From Sutcliffiella horikoshii (GTDB lineage Bacteria; Bacillota; Bacilli; Bacillales; Bacillaceae_I), in assembly GCF_019931755.1 (NCBI RefSeq), contig NZ_CP082918.1, forward strand, positions 538,001 through 602,000: a DNA stretch of 64,000 bases, in the 5' to 3' direction. Of the stretch, positions 60,929 through 64,000 are shown one piece after another; the stretch's first letter is position 1; every line of letters starts with the position of its first letter. Under the pieces are notes generated by a model that saw only the letters and a list, made by a program, of their open reading frames with translations, was not told the DNA's origin and made no database searches. The translations under genes were made by a program, and so were the position numbers.

Positions 60929-62417
60929 TGAAAAGACTATTGATAATAATGTTGAACAAGGGATTGCATCATATGTCGATTATTTAAATACTATCCGATT
61001 AACAGATCTGATGAATACATTAGACTCAATTCTTACTAGTGAAACAGTTAAATTATCAGACTTAGCTACTAAATCAGCAAATGCATTATCAAATCTAGAT
61101 TGGGCGAAAACAGAAATCGATAATCTTATCAAAAATAATCGTGGTGGAGATACTGGACTACATGGTTTTATTTCAGAGCTTGCTGAAACGGGTATAAGAA
61201 ATGCAAGAGATATTTATCAAGGACTACAGAAAAGTGTAGTCCTATTAAATGATAATGGACCTGCAGATATTCTACTTCGAGGCAAAGAAGTGCAAATGAA
61301 GTTTTATGCAAATATCTTAAAAGAGATTAAGCAAGCTTCCAATTATAATAAAATGGGTATTATTTTTCCAAAGGACCATGTGGACGTCATTGAAAAAATT
61401 ATGAGCGGAGCAAAATCTGTAGAGTTTAATGGAAATATCTTGTCTAACTCCCAAATCAATAATATTAGAAAAGCCATTGAAAGTGAGAGTGCTCTTCGTG
61501 GCGTTTTTTATGATAAATGGTTGGAATCATCAGTTCTTGAATATAAAGAAGTTCAAAAAGGAACAATTGACCAGACGTTATCAAGGGAAGTAAATGACAT
61601 AAATAATCAAACTGCTCAAAAAAAATCTGATATTAAAAAAGAAGCGGATAGCGATAGATTAAGAGCCCATCAAGAAGCACAGCCAAGTTTCGGAGAAGCA
61701 TCTAAAGTTGCTGGAATAGGTGCAACAGTACAAGGTGGGTTCAATCTAGGGATCTTTGTCTATCAAAAGCATAAAGATGGAAAAGAAGTCTGGGATTTTG
61801 ATATGGAAGATTGGAAAGAGTGCGGACTCAGTACAGCTAAAGGTGCTATTAAAGGTGGAATTTCTGGATATGCAATATATGGATTAACCAACGTTTGTCA
61901 CCTTGCTGCACCAAGTGCTGGTGCAATTACTTCAGGAACTTTTGGGTTAAGTAATGCCATTGTCAAATTTAGAAAAGGTGATGTTGATAGCGATGGATTT
62001 ATTGATTTAGTAACACTAAATGCCATTGATGCAACAGGTGCTGCTATTGGTGCTGCTATAGGGCAAGCAGTTATACCATTTCCAGTTGTGGGTGCTTTAG
62101 TTGGCTCAATCGTTGCAACCACAGCACTAAGTCTTGGAAAAGGAGTCCTAAGCAAACGCGAAATAGAAGTTATTAATCTTTATCAAGAAAAAATTAATGC
62201 ATTTGTTGATAAATTGGACAAAGAATTCCTAGTAAAACTTGAAGAGCTTTTGAATAAATATCTTAAACTCGGGGAATTCCAGCAATACTCGTTTGACTTC
62301 AATATCAATGTTCAGCTAAGATTTGTTTCTTCTATTAATTTAGCGAAGTCAGTAGGAATCCCAGAGAAAAGTATTCTCAAAAATGAAGATGAAATTGATG
62401 AATACTTTCTATGTTGA
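60921..62417 (+). CDS. Large partner protein with a C-terminal hydrophobic core
   Basis: A 498-residue protein. Residues 1-260 are helical and charged (DYLNTIRLTDLMNTLDSIL, GDTGLHGFISELAETGIRNA, DIKKEADSDRLRAHQEAQ). Residues about 270-410 have Gly/Ala-rich hydrophobic stretches (TAKGAIKGGISGYAIYG, DATGAAIGAAIGQAVIPFPV, VGALVGSIVATTALSLG), as in glycine-zipper membrane proteins. The C-terminus is helical and ends in Cys. ATG 60921 lies inside the end of the preceding gene, so the two are coupled and likely form one complex. No family is recognised. Confidence 0.75.
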   Translation: MLSEKTIDNNVEQGIASYVDYLNTIRLTDLMNTLDSILTSETVKLSDLATKSANALSNLDWAKTEIDNLIKNNRGGDTGLHGFISELAETGIRNARDIYQGLQKSVVLLNDNGPADILLRGKEVQMKFYANILKEIKQASNYNKMGIIFPKDHVDVIEKIMSGAKSVEFNGNILSNSQINNIRKAIESESALRGVFYDKWLESSVLEYKEVQKGTIDQTLSREVNDINNQTAQKKSDIKKEADSDRLRAHQEAQPSFGEASKVAGIGATVQGGFNLGIFVYQKHKDGKEVWDFDMEDWKECGLSTAKGAIKGGISGYAIYGLTNVCHLAAPSAGAITSGTFGLSNAIVKFRKGDVDSDGFIDLVTLNAIDATGAAIGAAIGQAVIPFPVVGALVGSIVATTALSLGKGVLSKREIEVINLYQEKINAFVDKLDKEFLVKLEELLNKYLKLGEFQQYSFDFNINVQLRFVSSINLAKSVGIPEKSILKNEDEIDEYFLC

Positions 62418-62848
62418 TTTGTTCCCAAACACGACCATTAATAGAAATGGGGCATAAAAATTCGATTTTGATAACTATTCTTACCTCTCAAGGCATGTTG
62501 AGTGTGGAAACATTCTAATAAAATTAATGGCGGTTTAACCATAAACCTCGGTAAGTACTTTTACCAATGCCGTTTTGCCTCTTAGATAACAACGGTTAAT
62601 CATACCACAAGTTAGGTAATCTTAATTAATCGTCATTTTTCTGAAAAGGTTTATAAGTTAAACAATGATTGCTGAACAGTACATCGAAACGAATGTGGAA
62701 AACCTATGGTTAATTCCTCCGTAAAGATAAGAAGGAGTATGCTTTTTCCCTTCACAAACATTGACAGACTATGTAAGTGTGTTTGCGTATAGTGGTGAAA
62801 AAGATGGCAAGAGTGGTAAAAGCTCTTGGTTGTATACAGATTAGAACA
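62418..62848. other. Gene-free right edge of the island
   Basis: Only short fragments without ribosome binding sites are seen. A plus-strand frame at 62777-63049 overlaps a terminator and is rejected. No att-like direct repeat was noticed. Confidence 0.4.
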
Positions 62849-62890
62849 AGAGGAATGGGGAATGGTCTATTAGGCTATTCCTCTCTTTTT
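62849..62890 (+). terminator. Rho-independent terminator
   Basis: The stem agaggaat/attcctct is followed by T5. It lies between the island and the acetyltransferase gene. Confidence 0.75.
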
Positions 62891-62987
62891 ATGAAAAGGA
62901 AAAAACAGGATTTATGCAAGTTGTGTCGAAATGTGAAATATAGAATAGTAGGGATTAGTAATCTTCGGTCCACTAAAGAGGTGCATA

Positions 62988-63590
62988 GTGATTACATATA
63001 TCGGAACACCAAAGCTAGAAACAAATCGATTAATCCTGGAAAAGTTTGAGCTCAGTGATGCCCAGAAGGTGTTTGATCACTGGATTTCAGATGAGCGGGT
63101 GACAGACAATCGAGTGAGTGCGGCGCATACAGATGTTTCACAAACGGTGGAGAGAGTGGCGGGTATTGTGTCGCAATATGAGAAGGAAGATTTTTGTTAT
63201 TGGGCAGTGAAGTTGAAGGGTAGTGGAGAGCTAATTGGCGAGATTGATTTGTATGACTTTGATGAGGCAACCGGAAATTGCGAAGTGAGTTATTCCCTCG
63301 GTTACCGGTGGTGGAATCAGGGGTATGGCACGGAAGCGTTGCGAGCCGTGATCGAATTTGGCTTTCGGCACATGAATCTTCATAAGATTGCAGCTGCACA
63401 CAACACCGACAACCCAGCGTCCGGGCGCATCATGAGCAAGGCAGGGATGGTGCAAGAGGGGATTGTGAGAGATATGATCCGGAATTCCAAAGGTCAGTAT
63501 AAGGATTGTGCGATTTATGGGATTTTGGCGGGGGAGTATTTTAGTAAGGGGTTGGGGGATAAAGGGTTTATTTTGAATGTGAAGGGGTGA
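62988..63590 (+). CDS. GNAT N-acetyltransferase, RimJ/RimL type
   Basis: A 200-residue acetyltransferase: LETNRLILEKFELSDAQKVF at the start (typical RimJ/RimL opening), the acetyl-CoA loop YRWWNQGYGTEALRAVIEFG, and HKIAAAHNTDNPASGRIMSK AGM. It probably acetylates an amine, for example a protein N-terminus or small molecule. GTG 62988 has agaggtg upstream. The next gene starts 6 nt after its stop. Base composition is again like the left part of the window. Confidence 0.92.
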   Translation: MITYIGTPKLETNRLILEKFELSDAQKVFDHWISDERVTDNRVSAAHTDVSQTVERVAGIVSQYEKEDFCYWAVKLKGSGELIGEIDLYDFDEATGNCEVSYSLGYRWWNQGYGTEALRAVIEFGFRHMNLHKIAAAHNTDNPASGRIMSKAGMVQEGIVRDMIRNSKGQYKDCAIYGILAGEYFSKGLGDKGFILNVKG

Positions 63591-63595
63591 GAAAA

Positions 63596-64000
63596 GTGGC
63601 ACATGAAGACTGCCTAGGCTGCCGATTAGCCAACAAAAGCGAAAACATCTATATGGTCTACGAAGATGACTATGTCATATGTTTCCTAGACCACGACCCG
63701 TTTAATGAGGGACATACCTTAATCTTGCCGAAACAACATTTCCTAGATGTCGACGAACTCGATGAGGAGACCGCAAATGCCATTATGAAAGCTTCTATTT
63801 TAATATCCAAAGCGTTGAAGTGCCTCTACCAACCGGACGGCATTACCATTAACCAAAATGGTGGGGTGTTTAATGATCTGACTCATTATCATATGCATGT
63901 GGTGCCTAGATATAAGGGGCAATGGTTTGGGGATTTTTATAGTGAGGAAGCGGTGGGGGAAGTGGATGTTAGGGAGTTGGAGCAGGTTAGGGGGAGGATG
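63596..64000 (+). CDS. HIT-family protein, cut by the window end
   Basis: The first 135 codons of a histidine-triad protein. CLGCRLA near the start is a Cys pair seen in HIT proteins, HTLILPKQH is in the middle and the catalytic triad is HYHMHVVPR. These enzymes hydrolyse nucleoside phosphoramidates or related nucleotides. GTG 63596 follows aggggtgag. No stop codon occurs before the end of the window. Confidence 0.9.
   Translation, partial: MAHEDCLGCRLANKSENIYMVYEDDYVICFLDHDPFNEGHTLILPKQHFLDVDELDEETANAIMKASILISKALKCLYQPDGITINQNGGVFNDLTHYHMHVVPRYKGQWFGDFYSEEAVGEVDVRELEQVRGRM

Noticed and set aside
28380..62890. Prophage or integrative element
   Set aside because: No integrase, capsid, portal, relaxase or att repeats were seen; the content is defence genes only.
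62777..63049. Plus-strand frame of 90 codons
   Set aside because: It crosses a clear terminator and overlaps the start of the acetyltransferase gene; composition is not protein-like.

Overview
This window looks like chromosomal DNA of a low-to-moderate GC Firmicute of the Bacillaceae. Supporting signs are AGGAGG-type ribosome binding sites, frequent GTG/TTG starts, a ccdA gene followed by a response regulator, a DUF3219 (YkvR-like) protein, a TPP riboswitch ahead of tenA, and many small membrane proteins. No tRNA, rRNA, CRISPR array, integrase or intact transposase was found.

Region 1 (1-17.5 kb) is ordinary accessory chromosome: YciI, two PadR modules (PadR/DUF1048 and PadR/DUF2812), a ccdA/response regulator/OsmC/membrane protein/TlpA operon, DinB, a racemase, ASCH, an MBL hydrolase, a zinc alcohol dehydrogenase, TPP-controlled tenA, an Xre regulator/membrane protein pair with a three-operator array, DUF6429 and GrpB. 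A REP-like palindromic repeat (core gggacaggcaccgtgaccca) sits between many of these genes.

Region 2 (17.5-28.4 kb) is a scrambled zone of small membrane proteins, duplicated cassettes and decay. It holds paralogous four-helix membrane proteins, a DUF2500 gene with a broken second copy, a GNAT gene with a truncated copy, a frameshifted MBL hydrolase, a C-terminally truncated ClbS/DfsB-like gene, and a remnant of the type IV restriction protein McrC. Intact DUF3219 and LLM flavin oxidoreductase genes lie in between.

Region 3 (28.5-62.4 kb) is a large AT-rich defence island without the REP-like repeat. From left to right it contains: (a) a minus-strand operon of two DUF488-like proteins and a dual-OB protein; (b) a PRA-PH/MazG-like pyrophosphohydrolase coupled to an HNH nuclease; (c) a small Cys/His protein; (d) a four-gene operon of PLD-SNF2 helicase, DUF4391, type III Mod and type III Res; (e) the DISARM core drmA-drmB-drmC-drmMII without drmE or a class 1 drmD/drmMI pair; (f) a convergent DUF262/DUF1524 GmrSD-like nuclease; (g) a DUF4145-type protein; (h) a GHKL-ATPase/unknown/unknown operon followed by a PD-(D/E)XK nuclease, the best candidate for an undescribed system; (i) two small proteins of types seen near restriction systems, then decayed YwqG and DUF3895-like genes; (j) a translationally coupled pair of large proteins with Gly/Ala-rich hydrophobic cores, possibly a membrane-acting module.

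Region 4 (62.9-64 kb) returns to ordinary chromosome with a RimJ/RimL-type acetyltransferase and a HIT-family gene cut by the window end. The island lies between a truncated gene and an intact one, with no visible att site.
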